The position numbers and the translations under genes are program-made. A stretch of DNA of 64,000 nucleotides from Chryseobacterium sp. FH2. Lineage in GTDB: Bacteria; Bacteroidota; Bacteroidia; Flavobacteriales; Weeksellaceae. Below are positions 9,099 to 17,442 of the stretch, piece after piece. A model generated the notes under the pieces. The model was not told the DNA's origin. It made no database searches and worked only from the letters and a program-made list of their open reading frames with translations. The first letter of the stretch is position 1. Each line of letters opens with the position of its first letter. The DNA lies in the NCBI RefSeq assembly GCF_001045455.1, contig NZ_LFNE01000005.1, positions 186,001-250,000 on the forward strand, written 5' to 3'.

Positions 9099-10679
9099 CT
9101 AATCAAAAATTGTCACCTTAACGTGTTTATTCCAGTTAAAATTTTTTATATTTTCTTTTAATTGTTTATGAATTTTTGAGTCAATTGAATAAATAATCAC
9201 ATGATCTTTGGCAACAGTTATTGTATTATCAATCTTTAGTTCCGCAACTTTTTTCCAATTCTTAGGAACATATCCCATTAACCATTCTTCATACACAATG
9301 GCTAATTCATATTTATTCTCAATACTATATTTTGTAAGGAAATTTTCGAAATTCTGATCAAATTCTTTTTCTTTTTCATTATATGGAATTGTTTCAACCG
9401 ATGCCAAACCTGCAAAATCAAGAAGATGAATATCTGAAAAATAACAAATAGCCCCAATATCATTTGCTACGACTTTTGAAGTGTTATAATATTTACTTAA
9501 AAATTTTCCGGATTGCACTTGCTGTTCATAGATATCATCACTTCCACTTACGATCATTTTATGCCCATAACCCGATTTGTACAACATCAGTACTATATTT
9601 CCAAGAATCAAAACAGCCATAGCCCAATCGCTTTTAAAATATCCAATCGGATTAGCAAAAAAGGATTGTAATTTTGGAATAAATACCATTGCAAATCCTA
9701 CCATCAGATAGGCTTCATATCTGAAAAACCCTCTAAAGTTTCCAAATATTCCATGTAATAGCAATGTTATAGCACAAATATACAGAAGAAAGTTATTTTC
9801 TATTATTTGTTTAAAAGAAAGCTTTCTCTTATAATCTCTAAAAGTAAAAACAGCAACCATAAGCAAAGGGAATAATCCTACCTTATAGAAAGTTACATTC
9901 AAAAATATTTTTGATAAAAGATGGACAATTTGTGATACATAATTTCCGGAAAAGTCAATAGAAGTTCCTTTTACTACCACCGAATTAGGAAAAAAATACC
10001 CAACTTCCCGGTAATTAAAATATCCAAATATTAAAATAGGAATAAAACCAAACAAAATAACTAGCAAAGCATGTTTAAATCTTTTAAGACATATAAACAA
10101 GAGAGCAAATGCCACAAAGTAAAACATACTTTCAAATCTTATAAGTCCTAGTAAAGCTATCGTAAAATAGAACCAATATGCCGCATTTGAATCTTTAAAA
10201 TCTTGCTTAATCCATTTTTGGAAAAAGAAAATATTGACAATAATTACCATAACTTGTAAAACATGTTCCATTCCGGACATAATCTGCAATTGAATGACCG
10301 CAAAAAAAAGAGTAAAAAGAGTAGCAATTACCACATTCCTGCTCTTACTCAAATATTGAGAATAGTATTTATTTAAAAAGTAAACACAAAAAACAGAACA
10401 TATCATATTAAAGATCAACGGAATCAGCTCATTGTTTCCGAAAATACGAATCAAAACGCTTAAAATAAATGTAAACATCGGAGATGAAGATGAGGATGAA
10501 AAACGATATTGAGTCATTCCCCAAACCTTGTGCAATGCAAAATTCTTAGCAATTGCCAAATGAATATAGGCGTCATCTAATATGTAGGTAAAAAAATTCT
10601 CTGTTCTGGATAACATTATCATTATATAGATAAAGCAAATTCCTAAAAACAGCCCTAGAGTTATAAGTAAACTTTTCAT
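9099..10679 (-). CDS. polytopic membrane protein, probable GT-C type glycosyltransferase
   Basis: This encodes 526 residues with about ten hydrophobic segments over the first two thirds and a soluble C-terminal part of about 150 residues. Just after the first membrane segment comes an acidic pair in DDAYIHLAIAKNFA, followed by an aromatic loop and a Ser run (SSSSSS). An acidic pair in the first extracytoplasmic loop is the signature of GT-C enzymes, which move sugars from polyprenyl-phosphate donors. The acceptor is unknown. The gene stands alone. A short homologous tail lies just downstream at 8992-9081, which indicates a former tandem copy. Confidence 0.6.
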   Translation of the reverse strand: MKSLLITLGLFLGICFIYIMIMLSRTENFFTYILDDAYIHLAIAKNFALHKVWGMTQYRFSSSSSSPMFTFILSVLIRIFGNNELIPLIFNMICSVFCVYFLNKYYSQYLSKSRNVVIATLFTLFFAVIQLQIMSGMEHVLQVMVIIVNIFFFQKWIKQDFKDSNAAYWFYFTIALLGLIRFESMFYFVAFALLFICLKRFKHALLVILFGFIPILIFGYFNYREVGYFFPNSVVVKGTSIDFSGNYVSQIVHLLSKIFLNVTFYKVGLFPLLMVAVFTFRDYKRKLSFKQIIENNFLLYICAITLLLHGIFGNFRGFFRYEAYLMVGFAMVFIPKLQSFFANPIGYFKSDWAMAVLILGNIVLMLYKSGYGHKMIVSGSDDIYEQQVQSGKFLSKYYNTSKVVANDIGAICYFSDIHLLDFAGLASVETIPYNEKEKEFDQNFENFLTKYSIENKYELAIVYEEWLMGYVPKNWKKVAELKIDNTITVAKDHVIIYSIDSKIHKQLKENIKNFNWNKHVKVTIFD

Positions 10680-10806
10680 ATCATCCGCAATATTAGGGAA
10701 ACTTCTTCAAATTATTTTTAAAAATCCTTATATAGTTATCATCTATCACCTTTTAAAGCAATTCGGCACGATATTTCTTACCTTTATGCTATAAAAAAAT
10801 AAACTT

Positions 10807-11283
10807 ATGAAAAATGCGAATATTATCGGTTTGAAAGAAGCCGATTGCAAAAACATTTCAGAAAAATTAAATATCCTTTTAGCCAATTATTCTATATTTT
10901 ACCAAAATACAAGAGGTTCACATTGGAATATTAAAGGTGATCAGTTTTTTACACTTCATCCAAAGTTCGAAGAACTTTACAACAGTTTAGTATTAAAAAT
11001 TGATGAAATTGCTGAAAGAATTTTAACTTTAGGAGCAACTCCGGCACATAACTATTCAGATTATCTGAAAGTTGCAACTATTAAAGAAAGCCAGGAAGTA
11101 ACTGACGGAACTAAAAGCGTGGAAATTATTCTTAATTCTTTTAAAGTTGTTATTGATTTACAGAGAGAGCTTTTAGACATTACAGATAAAGCCGGGGATG
11201 AAGGTACAAATTCTCAAATGAGCGATTATATCACAGAACAGGAGAAAGAAGTTTGGATGTACAACTCTTATCTTGGAAAGTAA
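10807..11283 (+). CDS. dps: Dps family ferritin-like DNA-protection protein
   Basis: This encodes 158 residues, the normal Dps length. The ferroxidase-centre signature is intact: NTRGSHWNIKGDQFFTLHPKF followed by the helix containing IDEIAERI. Dps forms a dodecamer that oxidises Fe(II) with peroxide and stores iron, and it shields DNA in many species. The N-terminus has few lysines, so direct DNA binding is uncertain here. It is monocistronic, with a terminator hairpin 26 bases after the stop. Confidence 0.93.
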   Translation: MKNANIIGLKEADCKNISEKLNILLANYSIFYQNTRGSHWNIKGDQFFTLHPKFEELYNSLVLKIDEIAERILTLGATPAHNYSDYLKVATIKESQEVTDGTKSVEIILNSFKVVIDLQRELLDITDKAGDEGTNSQMSDYITEQEKEVWMYNSYLGK

Positions 11284-11309
11284 TTAGAAAAATATCATTG
11301 AAATATTAT

Positions 11310-11338
11310 AAAAATCGTCTTACATTTAGGCGATTTTT
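11310..11338 (+). terminator. intrinsic terminator after dps
   Basis: AAAAATCGTCT (11310-11320) pairs with AGGCGATTTTT (11328-11338), with one G-U pair and a seven-base loop, ending in a T run. Confidence 0.8.
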
Positions 11339-11350
11339 ATTTTTAATTTG

Positions 11351-11358
11351 TAAATTTG
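11351..11358 (+). promoter_or_regulatory. probable -7 box of the pncB promoter
   Basis: TAAATTTG matches TAnnTTTG and lies 18 bases before the pncB ATG. No good TTG box is found 19-20 bases upstream, so only the -7 half is supported. Confidence 0.35.
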
Positions 11359-11376
11359 CGTTAAAATTACACAATT

Positions 11377-12555
11377 ATGCACGACGTACGATTAAACTCC
11401 ATTCTAGATAATGATTTTTATAAAATTACCATGCAAAATGCAGTGGTAAAATTATTCCCCGGCTCAATAGTAAAATATGAATTTATCAATAGAGGAAAAC
11501 ATCAATTTCCAGAAGGTTTTGATGTTGCTTTAAGAGAAGCTGTTAATAAAATGGCTGAACTTAAATTAACTAAAGACGAAAAAAAATTTATGGCAAGAAC
11601 TTGCCCTTATATTGATTTGCCTTATTTAGATTTCCTTGAAGGCTATCACTATGATCCATCAGAGGTAAAAATCATACAAACAGGAAGCGATCTCTGTGTT
11701 ATTGTAGAAGGGCTTTGGTACAGAACTATTCTTTGGGAAGTGCCATTATTGGCTTTGATCAGCGAGCTTCATTACGAAATGAATCACATGGAAAGAGATT
11801 CTAATGAAATTGTAATCAGCAAAACTCTGGAAAAAGCAGATTCGTTAAAAAAGCTGGGCGTTAATTTCGCGGAATTCGGGACAAGAAGAAGACACTCTTA
11901 TAAGGTTCAGAATTTGGTTATGGAAGCTTTAACCCAGAAGAAAGAATCTACATTCATAGGAAGTTCAAACGTACATTTCGCCATGAAATATGGTGTAAAA
12001 CCTATCGGAACACATGCTCACGAATGGTTTATGTTCCATGCGGCAGAATACGGTTTCAAAATGGCCAACGAACTAGCCCTTGAGCATTGGGTTGACGTGT
12101 ATAGAGGAGATTTGGGAGTTGCTCTTTCAGATACTTATACCACTGACGTTTTTTTCCAGCAATTTGACAAAAAATTTGCTAAGCTTTTTGATGGAGTTCG
12201 TCATGATAGCGGTGATCCTCTTGAGTTTGCAGATAAAACAATTGCACACTATGTAAACAACGGAATCAATCCCTTATTTAAATACATTATTTTTTCTGAC
12301 GCTCTAAACCTTGAGAAAGTGGAAGAAATCACCAATTACTGCAGCGGAAAAATCGGAATTTCGTTCGGAATCGGAACAAACCTTACAAATGACGTTGGTT
12401 TAAAACCAATGAATATTGTCATGAAATTAATCGGGGTGCAAGCTTCCAACAAAGAATGGATTCCTACCGTAAAACTTTCAGACGAACATGGAAAATACAC
12501 AGGAGATCCTAAAATGATAGAGCTCGCAAAAGAATTTTTAAGAATAAAAGATTAA
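11377..12555 (+). CDS. pncB: nicotinate phosphoribosyltransferase
   Basis: This encodes 392 residues, typical for the PncB branch. The enzyme joins nicotinate to PRPP (with ATP) to form nicotinate mononucleotide in NAD salvage. Conserved segments include the N-terminal DNDFYKITMQNAV, the EFGTRRRHS loop, IGTHAHEWFM with the active-site His, VRHDSGDP for phosphoribosyl binding, and FGIGTNLTND near the C-terminus. The gene for an exported YciI-like protein follows after only 4 bases, so the two are probably cotranscribed. Confidence 0.95.
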   Translation: MHDVRLNSILDNDFYKITMQNAVVKLFPGSIVKYEFINRGKHQFPEGFDVALREAVNKMAELKLTKDEKKFMARTCPYIDLPYLDFLEGYHYDPSEVKIIQTGSDLCVIVEGLWYRTILWEVPLLALISELHYEMNHMERDSNEIVISKTLEKADSLKKLGVNFAEFGTRRRHSYKVQNLVMEALTQKKESTFIGSSNVHFAMKYGVKPIGTHAHEWFMFHAAEYGFKMANELALEHWVDVYRGDLGVALSDTYTTDVFFQQFDKKFAKLFDGVRHDSGDPLEFADKTIAHYVNNGINPLFKYIIFSDALNLEKVEEITNYCSGKIGISFGIGTNLTNDVGLKPMNIVMKLIGVQASNKEWIPTVKLSDEHGKYTGDPKMIELAKEFLRIKD

Positions 12556-12559
12556 TACA

Positions 12560-13027
12560 ATGAAACAAAAATTTATTTTGATATTCTCTCTTTTCGTAGC
12601 CATATTTTCGTTTGCTCAGGAGCAAAAAGAAGCTACAAAATTTAATCAGGAATTAGCTACAAAACTAGGAGCCGACCAATACGGAATGAAACCCTACATT
12701 GTTGTAATGTTGACAACCGGAACTACAAAAATGGAAGATAAAGCTAAAATGGGAGAATTAATGAAAGGGCACATGAGCAATATTCAGAGATTGGCGGATG
12801 AAGGTAAAATTGTAGTTGCCGGCCCGTTTTTCGAACAAAACAAACAAAACTTTCGGGGAATGTTTATTTTCGATACCAGATCTAAAGAAGAAGTCGAAAA
12901 ATGGGTAAAAACAGATCCTGCTGTAAAAGCCGGAGTTTTCGGATATGAGATTTTCCCTTGGTACGGCTCAGCAGCATTGCCAATGTATTTGGAACATCAT
13001 AAAGAGATTTCAAAAGAAAATCCTTAA
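12560..13027 (+). CDS. exported YciI-like protein
   Basis: This encodes 155 residues with a signal peptide ending FSFAQ at about residue 19. The mature part has the YciI/YCII-related pattern: a strand with IVVMLTTG, a helix with HMSNIQRLADEGKIVVAGPF, and FDTRSKEEVEKWVKTDPAVKAGVF. YciI-like proteins form a ferredoxin-like dimer with a His/Asp pair and mostly have no known function. An exported form is less usual than a cytosolic one. It starts 4 bases after pncB and ends 2 bases before the next gene. Confidence 0.8.
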   Translation: MKQKFILIFSLFVAIFSFAQEQKEATKFNQELATKLGADQYGMKPYIVVMLTTGTTKMEDKAKMGELMKGHMSNIQRLADEGKIVVAGPFFEQNKQNFRGMFIFDTRSKEEVEKWVKTDPAVKAGVFGYEIFPWYGSAALPMYLEHHKEISKENP

Positions 13028-13029
13028 TC

Positions 13030-13627
13030 ATGAGCTTCTACAGCAAATTTTCCGAAAAGGACTTAATTGAGTCTTATAACAACCAGATTGATTACCAAGG
13101 AAAACCGAGCGAAGAGCTTTTACAAGAAATCTCACAAAGAGGCTCAATCGATGATTTTATTAATAAAATTGAAAATCAAAAATTGGTATTGAATGAACGT
13201 AACAGAATTATTCGTGAAATTCATCAGCATTATTTTAATAAATTTTCAAAACAAGAATGTCTTTTATTGCTAAGCTCAGACATAATACCTCATAAAGAAA
13301 TGGAAACTCTGGTAGATGTAAAATACAAAGATATTCATTATAGAACCGAAAACTTAAAAATAGATTCTAATACTATAATAAGCAGTTTTGCTGGAGCAAT
13401 TGTTGCCTCAATTGTAAGTACTATAGTTATATTATTCCTTCTTATAGCTATCAACTCTCTAATAGTCTTTAATTTCTTTCTATTAGTGCCTATGTATATA
13501 ATTAATTGTTTTGTTATTTAGATTCTTCACTAATAAAACAAGAGATAATTTAGCTGTTTTTATTGCAACTTTTACGGCTACCCTTTTAAACTGTTTATAT
13601 TTTTTTCTTTTTATATACTTTAATTAA
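13030..13627 (+). pseudogene. small membrane protein, reading frame split by a one-base shift
   Basis: The first frame gives 163 residues: a polar helical N-terminal part of about 110 residues and then two hydrophobic segments, stopping at the TAG 13519-13521. Frame 2 continues in register from about 13517 as RFFTNKTRDN, then a third hydrophobic segment (AVFIATFTATLLN... FFLFIYFN), to a TAA at 13625-13627. Removing one T from ATTTAG near 13514-13518 would fuse both parts into a protein of about 199 residues. The family is unknown. The continuation has normal coding character, so this is either a recent frameshift or a sequencing error. Confidence 0.6.
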
Positions 13628-13660
13628 ATAAATAATTAGATTTATATAAAATAAACAACC

Positions 13661-14416
13661 ATGAAAACCATAGAAGAAGTCCTAAAAAAGCTAGACGAAA
13701 TTATCATCTGGGCTAAAGAAAATAAAAGCCCACTCGGATATTTCGCCTGTACTTACAGAATTATGACCGCTCAGGTTCTCAAAGGAATTCAGCAGAAAAA
13801 ATTTGAGGACAATTCAAGAATGACTCAGCTTGATATCGCTTTTGCAACCCGCTATCTTGAAGCCTGGGATTCTTATTCAAAAGGTCTGAAATGTACAAAT
13901 TCCTGGTATCTGACTTTCGAAGCAACAAAAAACAAAGATCTTCTGATTTTACAGCATATCTTTTTAGGAATAAATGCTCATATCAATTTAGATCTGGGAA
14001 TTTCTGCCGCATCAGTGATGCCCTACAGAAAAATCAATCCGTTGAAAAAGGATTTTGAAAACATTAACAACATCATCTCTTCTATTAACCAAAAAGTACA
14101 GGATTCTTTAAACCAAATCTGCTATCCTGTCGATTTGATTGATAAAATTTCTAACGGAAAAGATAATGCAATCTTAGATTTTGCTATTTCAAAAGCAAGA
14201 GACACCTCTTGGGCAACAGCAGTTATTGCTTCAAACACTCCTAATTTTCTAAAAGAATCAGTCATAGGAATTGTAGATTATGCTGCCGCAAAAGTTGCTT
14301 CACAAATTTTAAATCCAAAAATACTTACTCCTGCCCTGACGAAAGAATTAAAAAAATGTGAAAGCAGTGATATTGTCAAGAATATTGAGATTTTAACATC
14401 TACAAAAACCACCTGA
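13661..14416 (+). CDS. DUF5995 family protein
   Basis: This 251-residue cytosolic protein has no signal peptide. It shows the features I know from DUF5995: YRIMTAQVLKGI near the start, FATRYLEAWDSY in the middle, and then QHIFLGINAHINLDLGISAA. The last stretch has a His-rich helix (H..LG..AHIN.D) that could bind metal. An all-helical fold is likely. No function is established for the family. It stands alone between a damaged membrane-protein gene and rmuC. Confidence 0.8.
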   Translation: MKTIEEVLKKLDEIIIWAKENKSPLGYFACTYRIMTAQVLKGIQQKKFEDNSRMTQLDIAFATRYLEAWDSYSKGLKCTNSWYLTFEATKNKDLLILQHIFLGINAHINLDLGISAASVMPYRKINPLKKDFENINNIISSINQKVQDSLNQICYPVDLIDKISNGKDNAILDFAISKARDTSWATAVIASNTPNFLKESVIGIVDYAAAKVASQILNPKILTPALTKELKKCESSDIVKNIEILTSTKTT

Positions 14417-14491
14417 TTTTTTTTATACAATCTAAATAATGTTACGGTTTCCCATAATAAAAATGAATTTTACTTTTTGTAATTTTGAAAA

Positions 14492-16000
14492 ATGGAAATG
14501 ACATATTTGATTATCGGATTTATCGTTGGAGGAATTCTAGGAGCAGTTATTTTATATTTTATGCAAAAATCTTCTACGGTTTCAAGAATTTCTTATGATG
14601 AATTAAATAATTTACACATTAAAAGTAATTCTGATTTAGAAAACTCCAACCTTAAAATTCAGGAACTCAGCCAGGCGATTAATAAAGAAAAAGAAACCAA
14701 TCTACTACAAACAGATTCATTGAATGACCTAAAAAATGAGTTTGCCAGAATATCAGCAGAACATTCTTCTTTACAATCACAGTTTTCAGAACAAAAACAG
14801 CTAAACCTAAAGCAAACTTCTCAGATTGAAGCTCTTTTAGCTGAAAAACAACATATTTTCGCTAAAAATTCTGAGCTTTCGGCGATTAATGAGAGCCTGC
14901 AAAAATCTCTTGAAACTCAAAAAGAAGAAATCACTAAAATTCAGGAAGAATCAAAATTACAGTTTGAAAATCTGGCCAATAAGATTTTAGATGAAAAAAC
15001 TGAAAAATTCACCACTTTAAATCAAAATAATTTAAAAAATATCCTTGAGCCTTTTCAGGAAAAGATTACCGATTTGAAGAATCGTGTCAATGAAGCCTAC
15101 GAAAAGGAAAATAAAGAACGTTTTTCTCTGGCTGAAAAGGTAAAGGAATTAGCAGAACTGAATCAGCAAATTTCAGAAGATGCAAAAAAGCTGACAAGAG
15201 CATTGAAAGGCGAAAGTAAAACACAGGGAAATTGGGGTGAAATGATTCTTGAAAGTATTCTTGAAAAATCAGGTTTAGTAAAAGGGAGAGAATATTTTCT
15301 TGAGCATGAACTTCGCGATGAAGACAACAAAGCCCTGTTTTCGGAATTTTCAGGTAAAAAAATGCGTCCAGATGCCGTTGTGAAATATCCGGATGACAGA
15401 AATGTAATCATTGATTCTAAAGTTTCTTTGACCGCTTTTACGGAATTAGTGGATGAAACCGACCAAGATGTTTATCTGATGAAGCTCAATCAACATTTAG
15501 GCTCAATAAAAAATCATATTACGCAACTAAGCCAAAAAGCTTATGATGATTATGGGAAATCTTTGGATTTCGTAATGATGTTTATTCCGAGCGAACCTGC
15601 ATATATTGCTGCAATGCAAGCTGATCAAAACCTCTGGAATTACGCATACGAAAGAAGGGTTTTATTATTAAATCCCAGCAATTTAATCACTTCTTTAAAA
15701 TTGATCGCTGATCTTTGGAAACGTGAATACCAAAATAGAAACTCAATGGAAATCGCAGAAAGGGGAGCTAAATTGTATGACAAATTTGTAGGGTTTGTAG
15801 ATAATTTGGAAAAGGTAGGAAAAAACTTAGATCAGGCTAAAAATACATATAACGAAGCTTACAAACAGCTTTCTACAGGAAATGACAATTTAGTTATTCA
15901 AACTCAGAAACTGAAATCATTAGGAATCAAAAATAAAAAGGATTTACCACAAAGTATGATTGATAATTCACAAATTAGCTTTGAAACGACAGAAGAATAA
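14492..16000 (+). CDS. rmuC: DNA recombination protein RmuC
   Basis: This encodes 502 residues. One N-terminal membrane helix (residues about 3-24) is followed by a long coiled coil to about residue 235 and then the RmuC domain. Family motifs in that domain are GNWGEMILESILEKSGL, RPDAVVKYPDDRNVIIDSK, and FVMMFIPSEPAYIAA. RmuC limits inversions at short inverted repeats and has a predicted restriction-nuclease-like core. A terminator follows 14 bases after the stop, and the SpoU methyltransferase gene starts beyond it. Confidence 0.92.
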   Translation: MEMTYLIIGFIVGGILGAVILYFMQKSSTVSRISYDELNNLHIKSNSDLENSNLKIQELSQAINKEKETNLLQTDSLNDLKNEFARISAEHSSLQSQFSEQKQLNLKQTSQIEALLAEKQHIFAKNSELSAINESLQKSLETQKEEITKIQEESKLQFENLANKILDEKTEKFTTLNQNNLKNILEPFQEKITDLKNRVNEAYEKENKERFSLAEKVKELAELNQQISEDAKKLTRALKGESKTQGNWGEMILESILEKSGLVKGREYFLEHELRDEDNKALFSEFSGKKMRPDAVVKYPDDRNVIIDSKVSLTAFTELVDETDQDVYLMKLNQHLGSIKNHITQLSQKAYDDYGKSLDFVMMFIPSEPAYIAAMQADQNLWNYAYERRVLLLNPSNLITSLKLIADLWKREYQNRNSMEIAERGAKLYDKFVGFVDNLEKVGKNLDQAKNTYNEAYKQLSTGNDNLVIQTQKLKSLGIKNKKDLPQSMIDNSQISFETTEE

Positions 16001-16014
16001 AATAAACTCACAGG

Positions 16015-16040
16015 CCTCAGATTAGTTTCTGAGGTTTTTT
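16015..16040 (+). terminator. intrinsic terminator after rmuC
   Basis: CCTCAGA (16015-16021) pairs with TCTGAGG (16028-16034) around a six-base loop and is followed by six T. Confidence 0.85.
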
Positions 16041-16079
16041 ATTAATTATTTAAAAATAAATTTTCCATAATTTTGTGAT

Positions 16080-16844
16080 ATGTTAATAGAAAGTTTTCAA
16101 AACGATAAAATAAAAAACATCACAAAACTCCTTACAGACAACAGATTTCGTAAAAAATCTAAAGTATTTGTCGTTGAAGGTCAGCAGGAAAACGAGAGAG
16201 CTCAGAAATATGATTTTGAACCTGTCGAATTTTTTATTTGTGAGAATATTTTTAAAGGCACCCTCCCGACAAATAAAATCCATTACGTGAGCGATAAAGT
16301 TTACGAAAAAATAGCTTACAGAGGAAGTTCTGAAGGGATTATTGGTGTTTACAAAACAAAAGAAGCTAATCTTAATCATTTTAAGCCGAAAGAAAATTCA
16401 ACCATAATCATTGTTGAGGGTGTTGAAAAACCCGGAAATCTAGGCGCCATTTTAAGAAGCTGCGAAGCTTTCGGGATTGATGCTCTAATTGTAACAGATA
16501 CAAAAGCTGACTTTTATAATCCGAATGTTATCAGATCAAGCGTAGGATGTCTTTTTGGCATGGATGTTTTTCAGGGAGAAAATGAAGAAGTTCTGGATTT
16601 TTTGAATAAAAATACCTTCAATATTTATACAACCATTATGGATGAAAGTTCAGAAAACATTTTTAAAAGAAATTTTAAGCAAAAATCTGCTGTCTTATTC
16701 GGAACGGAACATTCAGGATTAAGCGATTTCTGGCACGGAAAAGGAAAAAACACATTAATACCAATGACTGGAAGTATAGACTCTTTAAATCTTAGCAATG
16801 CCGTGGCAATTACATGCTATGAAGCATTAAGACAGAAGAGTTAA
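16080..16844 (+). CDS. SpoU/TrmH-family RNA methyltransferase
   Basis: This encodes 254 residues. The N-terminal 90 residues form a substrate-binding domain (FVVEGQQENERA). A SPOUT methylase domain follows, with all three motifs: motif 1 EKPGNLGAILRSC with the catalytic Asn and Arg, motif 2 LFGTEHSGLS, and motif 3 IPMTGSIDSLNLSNAVAI. It 2'-O-methylates ribose in rRNA or tRNA using S-adenosylmethionine, and the target nucleotide cannot be told from sequence. It is monocistronic, with a bidirectional terminator downstream. Confidence 0.92.
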   Translation: MLIESFQNDKIKNITKLLTDNRFRKKSKVFVVEGQQENERAQKYDFEPVEFFICENIFKGTLPTNKIHYVSDKVYEKIAYRGSSEGIIGVYKTKEANLNHFKPKENSTIIIVEGVEKPGNLGAILRSCEAFGIDALIVTDTKADFYNPNVIRSSVGCLFGMDVFQGENEEVLDFLNKNTFNIYTTIMDESSENIFKRNFKQKSAVLFGTEHSGLSDFWHGKGKNTLIPMTGSIDSLNLSNAVAITCYEALRQKS

Positions 16845-16867
16845 AAAATGTAAAGATATAAAATAAA

Positions 16868-16899
16868 AAAACCGCATCACTAAGTGAGCGGTTCTTTTA
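16868..16899. terminator. bidirectional terminator between convergent genes
   Basis: AACCGC (16870-16875) pairs with GCGGTT (16888-16893), with an inner TCAC/GTGA helix. There are A tracts to the left and T-rich sequence to the right. It can serve both the methyltransferase gene and the Ala-rich lipoprotein gene. Confidence 0.85.
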
Positions 16900-16920
16900 T
16901 TTTTAGTAGATTGTTACTAA

Positions 16921-17259
16921 TTATTTTTTAGCAGCGTCTACAGCTTCTTTAGCATCTTTAGCAGCTCCTTTAGCAGCATCAGCAGCTCCTTTAGCAGCGT
17001 CAGCAGCAGCACCAGCAGTAGCTTTAGCAGCATCAGCACCAGCAGCAGTAGTAGCAGCAGCAGCATCTTTAGCAGCATCTACAGTAGCAGAAGCAGCAGA
17101 ATCAACAACAGTAGCAGCAGAATCAGCTACAACAGCAGCAGAATCAGCAGTAGCTACAGCAGCAGAGTCAGCAGCGTTAGCACCTTCAGTAGTTTCAGTT
17201 TTTTTACAAGCAACTAAAGAGATTGCAGCGATAGCAGCTACGAATAATGACTTTTTCAT
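16921..17259 (-). CDS. alanine-rich low-complexity lipoprotein
   Basis: This encodes 112 residues. The signal MKKSLFVAAIAAISLVAC ends in a lipobox Cys. After KKTETTEG the rest is almost entirely Ala with Asp, Lys, Thr, Val and Ser, in loose repeats of ADSAAV, then AADAAKGA and AAKDA. This pattern predicts one long amphipathic helix, similar to LEA-type or Lpp-like spacers, with acidic character early and basic late. The DNA is a dense run of GCT/GCA codons and stands out from the AT-rich surroundings. It is single-gene, and a TACCTTTG -7 box lies at 17329-17336 on its strand. Confidence 0.8.
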   Translation of the reverse strand: MKKSLFVAAIAAISLVACKKTETTEGANAADSAAVATADSAAVVADSAATVVDSAASATVDAAKDAAAATTAAGADAAKATAGAAADAAKGAADAAKGAAKDAKEAVDAAKK

Positions 17260-17328
17260 AATAAATTAAATTTAATTTTGTTAATATTGTTTTATAAAAT
17301 TATTTTCTGTTCGTTGATTTGAACAAGA

Positions 17329-17336
17329 CAAAGGTA
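17329..17336 (-). promoter_or_regulatory. -7 box for the Ala-rich lipoprotein gene
   Basis: On the minus strand TACCTTTG matches TAnnTTTG exactly, 70 bases upstream of the ATG. No clear -33 box is visible. A second TACCTTTG faces the other way 39 bases further on, for the divergent gene. Confidence 0.45.
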
Positions 17337-17350
17337 TAGCAGATAGAAAA

Positions 17351-17382
17351 TTTGTTTAGGAAAAATAATTGTAATACCTTTG
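17351..17382 (+). promoter_or_regulatory. promoter of the 17443 gene
   Basis: TTTG (17351-17354), a 20-base spacer and TACCTTTG (17375-17382) fit the Bacteroidota consensus. The leader to the TTG start is about 55 bases. Confidence 0.7.
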
Positions 17383-17442
17383 TAAAATAGTTTTACAAAT
17401 AAACATAACTGAAAATCAATAATTTAATTATTTTAAAATAGT

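Noticed and set aside
10740-10806. TACCTTTA as a dps promoter
   Set aside because: It has one mismatch in the -7 box and no TTG at the right distance; too weak to list as a feature.
16921-17259. The GCA/AGC-rich stretch as a CRISPR or tandem-repeat array
   Set aside because: The units are irregular and in frame with a lipoprotein gene; there are no spacers.
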